Positions 9,235-21,017 are shown, counted from the stretch's first letter. The stretch is DNA of 64,000 nt from Aliarcobacter skirrowii CCUG 10374 (GCF_003544835.1 NZ_CP032099.1:62001-126000), one strand, 5' to 3'. The notes: a model not told the origin generated them from the sequence alone. A program made the numbers and translations.

Positions 9235-10613
9235 AGATTCATCAACTATTTTTACGAACTTATCTAGCAATATTTATTGCTATTTTAATCACTCTAACAC
9301 TAGCTACATATTTTTGGGCAAAAAATCTGTATATAAATCAAATTGAGAAAAATCTAATACAAAATTTGGATACATTAGCTGTTGTTTTACAAAATAGTAA
9401 AGATATAAATAGTTTAAATAGTGTGGTTTTAAACTTGAGTCAAGTTTTAGCTTTAAGGGTATCTGTAATAGATGAACTTGGAGATGTAATAGCAGAGAGT
9501 CATAAAAATTTGGATGATATAAAAAACCATTCAAATAGAGTAGAAATTATAGAGGCAAAAAATATTGGTATTGGAAAAGATACAAGAGTCTCTGAAACCT
9601 TAGGAAAAGATTTACTATATATTGCAAGAAAGATTGAAATAGAAGGTAAAACTTACTACATAAGAATGGCTGACTATACAAATAAAATAACAGATAATTT
9701 TAAATCACTCACAATTGAGATTTTTATATATATTTTACTGTTTCTATTTTTAGCTTTTTTGGCAACCTATTTTATTAGTCTAAAAATAAAAAAAGAGACA
9801 GATTTAATACTTGATTTTTTAAAAGATATAAAAAATAAAAAAACTCCAATACCTCTAAAATCAAACTACACTTTTGAGTTTTATAAGATTGCAAAGTTAT
9901 TAAACAAAGTATCTTTAAAGCTATCAAAAAGAGAGCAAGAAAAAGTAAAACATACTGCAAAACTAACTCTTGCAAATAGACAAAAAGATGATATTATCTC
10001 TGCTATTTCTCATGAGTTTAAAAACCCAATCGCTGTAATCTCTGGTTATAGTCAAACTTTGATTGAAGATGAGAACTTATCAAAAGATATGAAAAAGAAG
10101 TTTTTAAATAAAATCTTCTCAAACTCAAATAAGATGTCACAAATTATTGATAAATTGAGACTTGCATTAAAACTTCAAGATAGTAACAACACAATTGCTT
10201 TGAATAATATATCAATAAAAAGAGTTTTAGAAAATATAATTAGTGATTTAAAAGTAAAGTATAAGAATCAAGATATAAATATTTTAGGTGAAGATAAAGA
10301 GATAAAAGCTGATGAGGTTTTAATATCTATTGCTATTACAAATCTAATAGAAAATGCTCTAAAATACTCTCAAGATGATATTACAATAGAGATTACAAAT
10401 AATTATTTAGCTGTTATAGATAAGGGAATTGGAATATCAAAAGAGAATTTGGAAAATATATTTAAAAAGTATTACAGAGCAAACAACAATGAGTGGAATA
10501 ACTCTTTAGGTTTAGGATTGTTTATTGTGAAATCTATCTTAAATATTCATAATTTTGAGCTAAAAATAGAGTCAACTTTGGGAGTTGGTTCAACTTTTAA
10601 AATATATTATTAA
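9228..10613 (+). CDS. PhoR-like sensor histidine kinase
   Basis: 461-aa membrane kinase. Two membrane segments (about 10-30 and 163-184) flank a periplasmic sensor of about 130 residues. This is followed by a linker, the H-box AISHEFKNPI with phosphorylated H262, the N-box NLIENALKYS, and G-boxes DKGIGIS and GLGLGLF. It presumably phosphorylates the adjacent regulator when PhoU/Pst signals low phosphate. The large periplasmic loop resembles Campylobacter PhosS more than E. coli PhoR, which has almost none. Start is a TTG inside the end of the regulator gene. Confidence 0.87.
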   Translation: MLKIHQLFLRTYLAIFIAILITLTLATYFWAKNLYINQIEKNLIQNLDTLAVVLQNSKDINSLNSVVLNLSQVLALRVSVIDELGDVIAESHKNLDDIKNHSNRVEIIEAKNIGIGKDTRVSETLGKDLLYIARKIEIEGKTYYIRMADYTNKITDNFKSLTIEIFIYILLFLFLAFLATYFISLKIKKETDLILDFLKDIKNKKTPIPLKSNYTFEFYKIAKLLNKVSLKLSKREQEKVKHTAKLTLANRQKDDIISAISHEFKNPIAVISGYSQTLIEDENLSKDMKKKFLNKIFSNSNKMSQIIDKLRLALKLQDSNNTIALNNISIKRVLENIISDLKVKYKNQDINILGEDKEIKADEVLISIAITNLIENALKYSQDDITIEITNNYLAVIDKGIGISKENLENIFKKYYRANNNEWNNSLGLGLFIVKSILNIHNFELKIESTLGVGSTFKIYY

Positions 10614-10614
10614 T

Positions 10615-10646
10615 TTATACTTAATTTAAGTTAATTATAAGTATAA
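10615..10646. repeat. inverted repeat before rplM
   Basis: Perfect 9-bp arms TTATACTTA and TAAGTATAA around a 14-bp AT-rich centre, in the 75-bp gap between the kinase gene and rplM. It has no T run, so it is not a typical terminator. It may overlap the rplM promoter, whose -10 could be TATGAT about 10 bp downstream. Function unknown. Confidence 0.4.
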
Positions 10647-10688
10647 CTTAAATATGATTCCAACTCATTAAAGAAAGGGAGTTAATAA

Positions 10689-11108
10689 ATGAAATTTACT
10701 CAAATGGCAAAAGCCAACGAAATCGAAAGATCTTGGGTTGTAGTTGATGCAGAAGGTAAAGTATTCGGAAGAATTATTACTGAAGTTGCTACAATTTTAA
10801 GAGGTAAAAATAAACCTTGTTTTACACCAAATGTTGATTGTGGTGACTATGTAGTAATAATTAATGCAAGTAAAGCTAAATTTACAGGTGCAAAATTAGA
10901 TGATAAAAACTACTATACACACTCAGGTTATTTTGGAAGTACAAAAACTCACAAAATGTCAGAAATGTTTGAAAAAAACCCTGAAAAATTGTATAAATTA
11001 GCTACTAGAGGTATGCTTCCAAAAACTACTCTTGGTAAAGCTATGTTAAAAAAATTAAAAGTATATGCAGGAAGTGAACATCCTCATACGGCTCAAATTA
11101 AAGGATAA
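10689..11108 (+). CDS. rplM: 50S ribosomal protein L13
   Basis: 139-aa L13, near the usual 142-145. It has the family blocks [39 protein letters not shown] and [21 protein letters not shown]13 binds 23S rRNA early in 50S assembly. It is preceded by AAAGGGAG at good spacing and followed six bases later by rpsI, the conserved rplM-rpsI pair. Confidence 0.97.
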   Translation: MKFTQMAKANEIERSWVVVDAEGKVFGRIITEVATILRGKNKPCFTPNVDCGDYVVIINASKAKFTGAKLDDKNYYTHSGYFGSTKTHKMSEMFEKNPEKLYKLATRGMLPKTTLGKAMLKKLKVYAGSEHPHTAQIKG

Positions 11109-11113
11109 TAGTA

Positions 11114-11503
11114 ATGGCAAAAGTATATGCAACTGGAAGAAGAAAAACTGCAATAGCAAAAGTGTGGTTAGAAAATGGAAATGGACAACTAACAATCAAT
11201 GGTCAAACTCTTGATGCTTGGTTAGGTGGACATGAGTCAATTAAAAAAAGAGTTATGCAACCATTAAATGTAGCAAAACAAGAGACAAGTGTAAATGTAG
11301 TAGTACAAACTCTAGGTGGTGGATATTCAGCTCAAGCAGATGCTGTAAGACACGGAATCTCTAGAGCATTAGTTGCTTTCGATGAGCAATTTAGAACTAT
11401 CTTAAAACCACATGGTTTATTAACAAGAGATGCAAGATCTGTAGAGAGAAAAAAATACGGAAAGAAAAAAGCAAGAAAATCTTCTCAATTCTCAAAAAGA
11501 TAA
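11114..11503 (+). CDS. rpsI: 30S ribosomal protein S9
   Basis: 129-aa S9 with the opening [15 protein letters not shown], the middle block [19 protein letters not shown] and the basic tail ending QFSKR, whose C-terminal lysine/arginine reaches the P-site tRNA. Second gene of the rplM-rpsI operon, ended by a strong terminator. Confidence 0.97.
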   Translation: MAKVYATGRRKTAIAKVWLENGNGQLTINGQTLDAWLGGHESIKKRVMQPLNVAKQETSVNVVVQTLGGGYSAQADAVRHGISRALVAFDEQFRTILKPHGLLTRDARSVERKKYGKKKARKSSQFSKR

Positions 11504-11527
11504 TTGGTATTTTTCTTTATTTTCCCC

Positions 11528-11558
11528 AAAAGGAAGCGAAAAATCGCTTCCTTTTTTT
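11528..11558 (+). terminator. intrinsic terminator of rplM-rpsI
   Basis: GGAAGCGA/TCGCTTCC hairpin with an AAAA loop, an A run before and seven T after. It is the strongest terminator in the window. Confidence 0.93.
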
Positions 11559-11622
11559 ATTTATAGTACATATAAATTTTTGATATTTTTAGTCATATAT
11601 TTTCAAACTATTAAAAAGATTA

Positions 11623-12759
11623 TTAATAAAGATGATTTATAGTATATTTAGTTCCTCTTCCTGTTGTGCCTTCTATTTTTTTTATGCACCCTTTATTTAA
11701 CAAATCTGCAATATCTCTTGAAGCATTAGCTTCTGCTGTATTCGCAATTTTTACATATTTAGCTTTTGTAAGATCACCTTTAAAGTTTTCACTTCCAATA
11801 TCAAGAAGCTTATTTAAAACTTTTATTTGTCTTGAGTTCAGTTCATCAAATCTATGTGCATACCAAAACTTTGTTTTTTCTACAATATAGTTTAACTGTT
11901 TTTGAGCATCTAATAGTGCATGGTGCAATGTTTTAAAAAACCACTCCATCCAGTAAGTAATATCAAGAGGATCATCTTTTTGAAATCTTCCTGTTGTTTT
12001 ATCCAAAGCTTCATAATAAGCCTTTCTATGTTCATATATACTCTTTGACATTGTATAGATTTTAGAAAAAGAGGATTGTTCAAGTTTTGATAGTACTCTA
12101 TCGGTTAGTGCTCTTGTTATTCTTCCATTACCATCATCAAATGGGTGGATGATTACAAACCAAAGGTGAGTTAAGCTAGCTTTTTCTAGTGTTGTAGGAG
12201 TTTCATTGAACCATTTTATAAAAATATTCATTTCATTTTCAAGTGTATCATGTGGAGGTGCTTCATAGTGAATTTTTTCTTTACCATAGTCACCTGAAAC
12301 TACTTGCATAGCTCCATCACCTCTAAACTGTGCTTCTTTAATTTTTGAAAATCCACTATACCCTTTTTCAAACATCGCATTGTGCCAGCCAAATAGTTTA
12401 CCGAGAGTTAAGTCCTCATCATAGTTTGTGTTGGCATCAATAAGAATATCTACATAGTTATCCTCTTTTTTTATAACTTTGTAGTGTTCTGCTGATTCTA
12501 GCCCAAGTTTTTGTTTAATAGATGAGCGAACACTTTCTCTATTTAATATTTCACCCTCTATTTCACAACTTGCTATTATTTCATTTTCCAAAGTTTGAGC
12601 AAGTGAATATTTTGAGCTTTCTTTATCCATTAAAAGCATAAAAGATTTTAGTTTGCCTTGTTCATAAGCAATATCTCTTAACAGTGGTTCTAGTTTCTCT
12701 TTGTTGTATTTAAAATTGGGATACTCATCATATTCCCATATCCATTTTTGTTTCTTCAT
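11623..12759 (-). CDS. Fic-domain AMPylase with N-terminal autoinhibitory helix
   Basis: 378 aa. The N-terminal ~90 residues resemble DUF4172 (WIWEYDEYPNF) and carry the inhibitory motif (S/T)xxxE(G/N) as S64-CEI-E68-G69, so this is a class II, self-inhibited Fic. The catalytic motif HPFDDGNGRITR (205-216) is intact with H205 and R213, predicting AMP transfer from ATP to a Tyr/Ser/Thr of an unknown target. The C-terminal ~70 residues look like a winged helix (KYVKIANTAEANASRDIADLL). It is divergent from a DUF262 gene across 298 bp and sits between two core operons, so it is accessory. It could be a stand-alone regulator, a toxin-like enzyme or part of a defence locus. Confidence 0.88.
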   Translation of the reverse strand: MKKQKWIWEYDEYPNFKYNKEKLEPLLRDIAYEQGKLKSFMLLMDKESSKYSLAQTLENEIIASCEIEGEILNRESVRSSIKQKLGLESAEHYKVIKKEDNYVDILIDANTNYDEDLTLGKLFGWHNAMFEKGYSGFSKIKEAQFRGDGAMQVVSGDYGKEKIHYEAPPHDTLENEMNIFIKWFNETPTTLEKASLTHLWFVIIHPFDDGNGRITRALTDRVLSKLEQSSFSKIYTMSKSIYEHRKAYYEALDKTTGRFQKDDPLDITYWMEWFFKTLHHALLDAQKQLNYIVEKTKFWYAHRFDELNSRQIKVLNKLLDIGSENFKGDLTKAKYVKIANTAEANASRDIADLLNKGCIKKIEGTTGRGTKYTINHLY

Positions 12760-13057
12760 GAAGTAAGTTTATCTAAAGTGATACGTAAAATCAAGTTTTA
12801 CATATCGTTATTTGAGATGTAAATAATTTTTATAAAAAATAGTTCTTATGTAAGTGTAGCTTCTATTATTTAATTAAACAAGTTTAAATTAGTAACATAT
12901 ATAAACTATATAAAAATAAATTTATAAGATATTACAAAATTGATACATATATTTGATAATATGAATTTATCAACTTAATAATTAAAATTTCACATAATAT
13001 ATTTATAAAATTTTTTTAGAGTTAAATAATTAATAACATTTATAGGAAATAAATAAA
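12760..13057. other. divergent intergenic region, very AT-rich
   Basis: 298 bp between the starts of the Fic gene (leftward) and the DUF262 gene (rightward). It is even richer in A+T than its surroundings and must hold both promoters. I found no tRNA, no long palindrome and no convincing open reading frame in it. Confidence 0.5.
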
Positions 13058-14842
13058 ATGCAGAAATATTCAGTTAATCAACACTTAATAGAAACTATTT
13101 TAGCTTGGGTTAGATCTGGCGAAATTGCAATCCCTGAAATACAAAGACCATTTGTTTGGGATGCTTCTAAAGTAAGAGATCTTATGGATAGTTTATATCA
13201 AGGCTATCCAATTGGTTATATTATTGCATGGAGAAATCCAAATGTAAGACTTAAAGATGGAAGTACAAGTGAAGGTAAAAAAATCCTTATTGATGGACAA
13301 CAAAGAATTACTGCATTAACAGCTGCAATTTTAGGTCAATATGTTATTGATAAAACATATAAAAGAATAAAGATAAAAATATCATTTAATCCAATAACTG
13401 AAAAGTTTGAAGTTCAAAATCCTGCAATTTTAAAAGATAAAACTTGGCTTCATGATATTTCTGAGGCTATAAATGGTGATTTATTTGAAATTGCTGATAA
13501 ATATTTTGAATTAAATCCTGATGTTGATAAAAAGAGTGTAAGAAATGCTTTTTCCAATTTAATTAATATTCCAAAAAAACAAATAGGGCTTATTGAACTT
13601 GCTTCGGATTTGGATATAGAAACTGTAACAGAGATATTTATTAGAATTAATTCAAAAGGAGTAGTTCTTAGCCAAGCAGATTTCGCAATGAGTAAAATAT
13701 CTTCAAATACTGAATATGGTGGAGATGAACTTAGAAAATTAATAGATTACTTCTGCCATTTAGCTATTGCTCCAGAATTTCATAAACATATTGAAGATAA
13801 TGATAAAAAATTTGCACAAACAGATTTATATAATAAAATTAAGTGGCTTAAAAATGAAAAAGAAGATCTTTATGATCCAGATTATAATGATTTAATTAGA
13901 GTTGCTTTTACTTCTCAATTTAATAGAGGAAAATTATCTGATTTAGTTAGTTTACTATCTGGACGTAATTTTGAAACAAGAACATTTGAAACAGAAATTG
14001 CTGAGAAATCATTTGAAAAGTTAAAAAAAGGTGTAATTAATTTTACAAATGAAACAAATTTCAAAAAGTTCTTGATGATTATAAAATCTGCGGGATTTAT
14101 TGACAATAAGCTTATAAGATCTCAAAATGCACTAAATTTTGCATATATTTTATATTTAAAATTAAGAGATTTAAATGTTAATTCAGTTGATATAGAAAAA
14201 TTTGTAAAGCGTTGGTTTGTGTATTCTGTCTTAACTGGAAGATATTCTGGTTCTCCTGAAAGTATGTTTGATTTTGATATAAAACAAATAAGCCATAAAT
14301 CTATGTCTGAATATTTAAAAGAAAAAGAGGATGCTGAACTTTCTGATGCGTTCTGGAATGCTTCTCTTCCAAGAAGTTTAGATACTTCTGTTGCAAGTAG
14401 TCCTTATTTTCATATTTATTTAGCTTCTCAGGTAAAAGCAAATGATAAAGGTTTTTTATCAAAAGATGTTTTGGTAAGTGACTTAATTTTACTAAGAGGT
14501 GATATCCACCATCTTTTCCCAAAAGATTATTTGAAACGAAATGGTTTTGAAAGAAATAAATATAATCAAATAGCAAACTATGTTTATATGCAACAAGAAA
14601 TTAATATAAAAGTAGGGAATAAAGCTCCAGATACTTATTTATCGCTTTTAATTGAAAATTTTACAAATAATAAAAATAAATTTAGTGGTATAAAAAATCA
14701 TGAAGAACTTATTAAAAATTTTGAGATGCACTGTATTCCAAGAAGTATAATAAATAGTAAATTTTCTGATTATGAAGACTTTTTACATGAAAGAAGAAAA
14801 TTAATGGCACTTAAAATCAAAGATTATTATTTCTCTTTGTAA
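13058..14842 (+). CDS. DUF262/HNH (GmrSD-like) protein
   Basis: 594 aa. The N-terminal DUF262 domain has PEIQRPFVW (26-34), the DGQQRITAL motif (79-87) and [17 protein letters not shown] (from 193), features of the ParB-like NTP-hydrolysing half of GmrS/SspE-type proteins. The C-terminal part has IHHLFPK (483-489) followed by conserved Asn residues (N503, N507), resembling the HNH-type DUF1524 nuclease module. Such proteins include modification-dependent restriction enzymes (GmrSD, BrxU). No methyltransferase, helicase or phosphorothioation gene is nearby, so if it is defensive it acts as a single-gene or two-gene system. Weak upstream signal ATAGGAA. Confidence 0.82.
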   Translation: MQKYSVNQHLIETILAWVRSGEIAIPEIQRPFVWDASKVRDLMDSLYQGYPIGYIIAWRNPNVRLKDGSTSEGKKILIDGQQRITALTAAILGQYVIDKTYKRIKIKISFNPITEKFEVQNPAILKDKTWLHDISEAINGDLFEIADKYFELNPDVDKKSVRNAFSNLINIPKKQIGLIELASDLDIETVTEIFIRINSKGVVLSQADFAMSKISSNTEYGGDELRKLIDYFCHLAIAPEFHKHIEDNDKKFAQTDLYNKIKWLKNEKEDLYDPDYNDLIRVAFTSQFNRGKLSDLVSLLSGRNFETRTFETEIAEKSFEKLKKGVINFTNETNFKKFLMIIKSAGFIDNKLIRSQNALNFAYILYLKLRDLNVNSVDIEKFVKRWFVYSVLTGRYSGSPESMFDFDIKQISHKSMSEYLKEKEDAELSDAFWNASLPRSLDTSVASSPYFHIYLASQVKANDKGFLSKDVLVSDLILLRGDIHHLFPKDYLKRNGFERNKYNQIANYVYMQQEINIKVGNKAPDTYLSLLIENFTNNKNKFSGIKNHEELIKNFEMHCIPRSIINSKFSDYEDFLHERRKLMALKIKDYYFSL

Positions 14843-14850
14843 TTATATAA

Positions 14851-14874
14851 TACTAGAGAATGATATCTCTAGTA
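14851..14874. terminator. bidirectional hairpin between the DUF262 gene and tenA
   Basis: Perfect 9-bp arms TACTAGAGA/TCTCTAGTA with a six-base loop, lying between two convergent genes. It is followed by AT-rich sequence on both strands but no long T run. It is likely the end of the thiamine operon and of the DUF262 transcript. Confidence 0.6.
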
Positions 14875-14877
14875 AAA

Positions 14878-15555
14878 TTAGTTTTTCACATAACTCATCT
14901 GTTTATTATAAGCCATATCCCAAAACATATACTCAAACTCAACACTTGAAATAAAAATATCTTCAACCACTTTTTTTTCAGCTTCTGTTCTGTTTTTTAC
15001 AAGCTCATCAAGTGCATCATAAAACCACTCAAATGACTCTTCAAACTCAACTCCTGAGTAAGTTTCTATCCAAGATTTATAGAAATTATTTTCTAAAGTA
15101 TCTTTATATTGCTCTTTTAATCTTTTACCATAATCACAATATGTCCAAGCACAAGGAAATACAGTTGCTAAAGTGTGTGCTAAATCACCTTTTAAAGAAG
15201 TTGCAAGCATATTTGCTGTGTAAGTTCTGTTAAACAAACTAGCTCTTACATTTTTAACCTCTTCATCACTAATACCAAACTCTTTCATATACAGATGGTG
15301 AAGTTTCATCTCATCAACTAAAGTTGCTTTTGTAATAGCACTAAGATTTCCAAGCATCTTTTCATCATCTGCTTTTGTCATGGCCATTGCAAATACTTTT
15401 GCATACTCTAAAAGATACAAATAATCTTGTAGTAAATAAAACTTGAACTTCTCTTTTTCTAAAGTCCCAGCTCCCAACTCTTGTACAAATGGGTGGTTAT
15501 AACCATCTTCCCAAACTTTTATAGCTTTTTGTTTTAATTGTCTTGAAAATGACAT
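14878..15555 (-). CDS. tenA: aminopyrimidine aminohydrolase (thiaminase II) TenA
   Basis: 225-aa TenA. It hydrolyses aminomethyl-HMP and related thiamine breakdown products to HMP for salvage. The expected residues are in place: D44 and Y47 in LLQDYLYL, nucleophile C135 in VFPCAWTY and E206 in SSVEFEYMFWDMAY. It is the last gene of the ten-gene thiamine operon, 11 bases behind the tenI-like gene. Confidence 0.94.
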   Translation of the reverse strand: MSFSRQLKQKAIKVWEDGYNHPFVQELGAGTLEKEKFKFYLLQDYLYLLEYAKVFAMAMTKADDEKMLGNLSAITKATLVDEMKLHHLYMKEFGISDEEVKNVRASLFNRTYTANMLATSLKGDLAHTLATVFPCAWTYCDYGKRLKEQYKDTLENNFYKSWIETYSGVEFEESFEWFYDALDELVKNRTEAEKKVVEDIFISSVEFEYMFWDMAYNKQMSYVKN

Positions 15556-15566
15556 TTTAACTCCTT

Positions 15567-16151
15567 TTATAATTTAAATTTATCGCAAAAAGATTCTGGA
15601 TTATCTGTTTTCATACCTTCACTCATAATACAAAAATCTTTTGCACCATTTTTTAAAACATCTTTAAAATTTTTCTCATTTATCCCACCAATTGCAATAA
15701 TAGAAATATCAATATTTTCATAAAGCTCTTTTAAAAAAGCCAAACCTCTTGGTTTTAAACCCTCTTTACAAGAAGTTTCAAAAATATGTCCAGCAATAAT
15801 TGCATCTGCACCTAAATTTTGGGCAGTTTTTCCTTCAGTTAGTGAGTGAATAGATACATAGATATTTGAAAAGCTATTTAATCTATCTTGATAATTTAAA
15901 AAATCATCAAAAGAGAGTTGAATATTTTTTATATTCAATTTTATTGCTACACCTATAAAGCTATTTACAAAAAAATCCACACCATACTTTTGGCAAATCT
16001 TTTTAACCTCTATTGCAAGAGATTCATAATCACAATTTTCTAAATCTTTCTCTCTTAAAATTATTGCATTTGGTTTTGAACTAGCAAGTAGTTCAACTCT
16101 TCTTAAAAAATCATCACAACAAAGTTTTCGATTTGTTACAATAATTGCCAT
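15567..16151 (-). CDS. tenI: TenI-like thiazole tautomerase (ThiE superfamily)
   Basis: 194-aa TIM-barrel protein of the ThiE/TenI superfamily. The active-site strand reads GHIFETSCKEGLKPRG (from 121), which is the TenI form; ThiE would read GPxFxTxTK. His122 corresponds to the catalytic His of B. subtilis TenI, and IHSL (101-104) also matches TenI. The ThiE pyrimidine-binding HLGQxD motif is absent (IQLSFDDF instead). TenI isomerises the thiazole phosphate product of ThiG to its aromatic form. It follows thiH by one base. A generic tool would probably label it ThiE; thiamine-phosphate synthase would then have to be encoded elsewhere. Confidence 0.75.
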   Translation of the reverse strand: MAIIVTNRKLCCDDFLRRVELLASSKPNAIILREKDLENCDYESLAIEVKKICQKYGVDFFVNSFIGVAIKLNIKNIQLSFDDFLNYQDRLNSFSNIYVSIHSLTEGKTAQNLGADAIIAGHIFETSCKEGLKPRGLAFLKELYENIDISIIAIGGINEKNFKDVLKNGAKDFCIMSEGMKTDNPESFCDKFKL

Positions 16152-16152
16152 T

Positions 16153-17301
16153 TTAAACTCTTATAAAATTTGAATAAACAGGTTGTAAGCTCTTATTTAA
16201 AATCATAGTGTGAACATCTTCTACACTTCTTTCATCAGATATTTCAAACTGTTCATCACCTTTTTTCTCTTCATCATGACCTCCAACACCAACACTAACT
16301 CCTGCTGAAATCTTATTTGCAACAAGACCAACAACATTATCTCTAAAAACATCTCGCTCTCTTGTTGATATTGTGATTGTTGCATAAGGCATAAAAATTC
16401 TATATGCACACATAACTTGCAGAAGTTGCTTCTCATAAACATCATTTGAGTTGTTGTTTTTATTGTTTATATATGGTCTTAATCTTGGAACTGAAAAACT
16501 AATCTCTGCATGAGGATATCTTTGTTGAATTAGTGTTGCGTGAAGTGCAACAGCAAAAGCATCTTTTCTAAAATCATCAAGTCCTAATAAGGCTCCAAAA
16601 GCAACCCCTCTAAATCCAGCTTTTAAGGCTCTTTCTTGAGCATTTATTCTATAAGAGAAGTTTCTTTTTGAACCCCAAAGATGAACATCTTCATATTTTT
16701 TTCTATTGTAAGTCTCTTGATAAACAGCTACAAAATCAGCTCCACTTTCATGAAGTAGTTTATACTCATCTAAATTTACAGGATAAACCTCAAGAGCAAC
16801 AGTTGAGAAATATTTTCTTGCAAGTTTAACAGCACTTGCAATATAACTAACACTTGATTTTCTTCTGGCTTCTCCTGTTAAAAGTAAAATCTCTTTTAAA
16901 CCAGTTTTTGCAATAGTTTGTAACTCATTTTCAAGCTCTTGTGTTGTAAGTGTTGCTCTTTTTATTTTGTTTGTTGCTTTAAAACCACAATATGTACACT
17001 CATTTTCACAATAGTTTGCAATATACAAAGGTGTAAAAAGCAAAATAGAGTTACCAAAATTTTTTCTAGTCTTCTCTTTTGCTCTTTGTGCCATAATCTC
17101 TAAAAACTCTTCTGCATTTGGTGAAAGTAGGGCTTTAAAATCTTCTAAATCTAATCTATCTTTTTTTAGGGCTCTTTTAACATCATCGCTACTATATTTT
17201 GAATAATCAAAATTTTGCATAGATGATGTGATAATTGATTCAATATCAGATTCAATATCCTCCATATCTTTATAAAAGAGTTGATGATTTATCTCTTTCA
17301 A
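16153..17301 (-). CDS. thiH: 2-iminoacetate synthase ThiH
   Basis: 382-aa radical SAM tyrosine lyase. It splits tyrosine to dehydroglycine (2-iminoacetate), the glycine-derived donor for thiazole, and p-cresol. The cluster motif C98-ENE-C102-TY-C105-GF is present, as are VALEVYPVN and the family block FSVPRLRPY. Its presence in place of ThiO glycine oxidase is typical of anaerobic and microaerophilic bacteria. The ATG overlaps the thiG stop by four bases. Confidence 0.95.
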   Translation of the reverse strand: MKEINHQLFYKDMEDIESDIESIITSSMQNFDYSKYSSDDVKRALKKDRLDLEDFKALLSPNAEEFLEIMAQRAKEKTRKNFGNSILLFTPLYIANYCENECTYCGFKATNKIKRATLTTQELENELQTIAKTGLKEILLLTGEARRKSSVSYIASAVKLARKYFSTVALEVYPVNLDEYKLLHESGADFVAVYQETYNRKKYEDVHLWGSKRNFSYRINAQERALKAGFRGVAFGALLGLDDFRKDAFAVALHATLIQQRYPHAEISFSVPRLRPYINNKNNNSNDVYEKQLLQVMCAYRIFMPYATITISTRERDVFRDNVVGLVANKISAGVSVGVGGHDEEKKGDEQFEISDERSVEDVHTMILNKSLQPVYSNFIRV

Positions 17302-18068
17302 TTATCATCTCCCAAAAAACCTGTTAATGGACTTGAAGCTTCGGCTTTATCTAAAACTCTTCCAAGACCTGATAAATAAGCAGCTCTTCCAGCTTTTATC
17401 GCATTTTTAAAAGCCTCTGACATCAAAACAATATCATTTGCTGTTGCAACAGCAGTATTTAGCATAACAGCATCAACACCCATCTCCATAGCTTCACAAG
17501 CTTGCGATGGTCTTCCAATTCCAGCATCAACAATAATTGGTAAGTCTATCTCATCTACTAAGATTTGAATAAACTCTTTTGTTAAAAGCCCTTTATTGCT
17601 TCCTATTAAAGAACCCAAAGGCATAACTGCAGCTGCTCCTGCATTTACTAAATCTCTTGCTACATACAAATCAGGATAACAATATGGTAAAACTGTAAAA
17701 CCTTCATTTGCTAATTTTTCAGTTGCTTTTATTGTCTCATAGTTATCAGGTAGAAGATATTTAGAGTCTTTAATAATCTCTAGTTTTACTAAATCTCCAC
17801 ACCCAAGCTCTCTTGAAAGCCTTGCAACTCTTAAAGCCTCATCGCTATTGATAGCTCCTGAAGTGTTTGGAAGCAGAGTTATATTTTTTGGAATATAATC
17901 TAAAATATTCTCAACACCACCACTATTTGCTCTTCTTAAAGCCAAAGTAATAATTTGAGCTTCACCATTTTTTATAACAGCTTCTAAAAGTGGAAGTGAA
18001 AATTTTCCAGAACCTAAAATAAATCTTGAATTAAACTCATATTTTCCTATTTTTAATATATCATTCAT
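17298..18068 (-). CDS. thiG: thiazole synthase ThiG
   Basis: 256-aa ThiG, a TIM barrel that builds the thiazole ring from deoxyxylulose phosphate, ThiS thiocarboxylate and dehydroglycine. The Schiff-base lysine lies in DLVKLEII (K95). Other family blocks are [51 protein letters not shown] and AVMLNTAVA. It sits between thiF and thiH. Confidence 0.96.
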   Translation of the reverse strand: MNDILKIGKYEFNSRFILGSGKFSLPLLEAVIKNGEAQIITLALRRANSGGVENILDYIPKNITLLPNTSGAINSDEALRVARLSRELGCGDLVKLEIIKDSKYLLPDNYETIKATEKLANEGFTVLPYCYPDLYVARDLVNAGAAAVMPLGSLIGSNKGLLTKEFIQILVDEIDLPIIVDAGIGRPSQACEAMEMGVDAVMLNTAVATANDIVLMSEAFKNAIKAGRAAYLSGLGRVLDKAEASSPLTGFLGDDN

Positions 18069-18083
18069 AATATTTTCCTATTT

Positions 18084-18887
18084 TTATACATCGTAAATAT
18101 CTAAAATAAGCCTTAAAATCATATTTGCTTGATGAGCAGCACAAATAGTTACTCTTGGAGCCATAAGTCCCATTCCAACTTTTGCTTCTGCTTCTAAATC
18201 ACCACAAATAAATAGATTTTTTAGTGCTTTTTTTGTAGAAATTTTGTTTGAACTATCGTATCCAGCCATTCCAGAACCAGAGACTATCTTTTTATCTGGA
18301 AAATTTTGCAAAATACCATTTATAAGCATTGCTTTTTGATCTGCTTTATCAAAAGCCTCACAAACAATATCGTAAGAGGCAAAAAGCTCTTTTAGATTTG
18401 ATTTATCTATTTTTATATTTTTTGTAATAATTTTTATAAATGGGTTAATCTCTTTTAACTGCTCTTTTAGTGCATCTGTTTTATTCATACCTAAGTGCTT
18501 TATATAGTAGCTTTGCCTATTTAAATTGCTAGGCTCTACAATATCAAAATCTATTAATAAAAGCTCTCCAACACCAATTCTTGCTAACATAACAGCAATA
18601 TTAGAGCCAAGTCCACCAAGTCCAGCAATAGCAACTTTGCTATTTTTTACTTTTTGATGAACTTTTGGAGTGTGTCTTGACACCATTGTAGCTTCCAACT
18701 CATCACTTGATGGCATTTTTCCTTTTTCAATAATCACCAAAGAGTCACCACTATTTATTTGTAAATCTTTTTCTAAAATAAAACCATTTAATATAATAAT
18801 TGCATTTTTATTTAAACTATCTCTTAAAGAAAAAGCAGATTTATGCTCTGTTTGAATATTTTTGCCGTTTAGCTCTATATTTATCAT
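18084..18887 (-). CDS. thiF: ThiS adenylyltransferase ThiF with N-terminal ThiS-like domain
   Basis: 267 aa with two parts. Residues about 60-267 are an E1-like adenylyltransferase with the nucleotide loop GLGGLGS (89-95) and LNRQSYY; it activates the ThiS C-terminus with ATP. No CxxC zinc pairs are visible, unlike E. coli ThiF. Residues 1-60 resemble a ThiS/ubiquitin-like fold (IELNGK, ILNGFILEKD, SGDSLVIIEKG) but end in GKMPS, without the reactive Gly-Gly. The start at 18887 is chosen because its ATG overlaps the thiS stop (ATGA); a longer start six codons upstream would run into thiS. Confidence 0.88.
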   Translation of the reverse strand: MINIELNGKNIQTEHKSAFSLRDSLNKNAIIILNGFILEKDLQINSGDSLVIIEKGKMPSSDELEATMVSRHTPKVHQKVKNSKVAIAGLGGLGSNIAVMLARIGVGELLLIDFDIVEPSNLNRQSYYIKHLGMNKTDALKEQLKEINPFIKIITKNIKIDKSNLKELFASYDIVCEAFDKADQKAMLINGILQNFPDKKIVSGSGMAGYDSSNKISTKKALKNLFICGDLEAEAKVGMGLMAPRVTICAAHQANMILRLILDIYDV

Positions 18888-19078
18888 CCGCCACCAACAA
18901 ACCAAACTATCTCTAAAACATCGCTATTTTTTAAAAAAGTAGTCTCATACTCAATTTTTGGAACAATTTTTTGATTTAATTCAACAGCAACTTTAGATGG
19001 TTCAAAATTTTTAGAGATAAGTAGTTCATACAAACTTATCTCTTTTTCTATAAAAATCTCTTCATTATTTACTCTCAT
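18884..19078 (-). CDS. thiS: sulfur carrier protein ThiS
   Basis: 64-aa ubiquitin-like carrier ending WFVGGG. The terminal Gly-Gly is adenylated by ThiF and converted to a thiocarboxylate that donates sulfur to the thiazole ring. The VAVELNQKIVP block is the standard ThiS strand. It lies nine bases behind thiC and overlaps thiF. Confidence 0.93.
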   Translation of the reverse strand: MRVNNEEIFIEKEISLYELLISKNFEPSKVAVELNQKIVPKIEYETTFLKNSDVLEIVWFVGGG

Positions 19079-19087
19079 CTTAATTCC

Positions 19088-20999
<1,912 letters not shown>

Positions 21000-21017
21000 A
21001 TTTTTCCTTTGTTTAAT

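Noticed and set aside
10615-10646. Terminator of the histidine kinase gene
   Set aside because: The repeat has a long 14-base centre, no G/C in the stem apart from single pairs and no T run; it is listed only as a repeat.
11623-14842. Reading the Fic and DUF262 genes as a toxin-antitoxin operon
   Set aside because: They are divergent, 298 bp apart, and the Fic carries its own inhibitory helix, so no separate antitoxin is needed or visible.
15567-16151. Assignment of the ThiE-superfamily gene as thiE
   Set aside because: The diagnostic loops and His122 are of TenI type and the ThiE pyrimidine-binding motif is missing.
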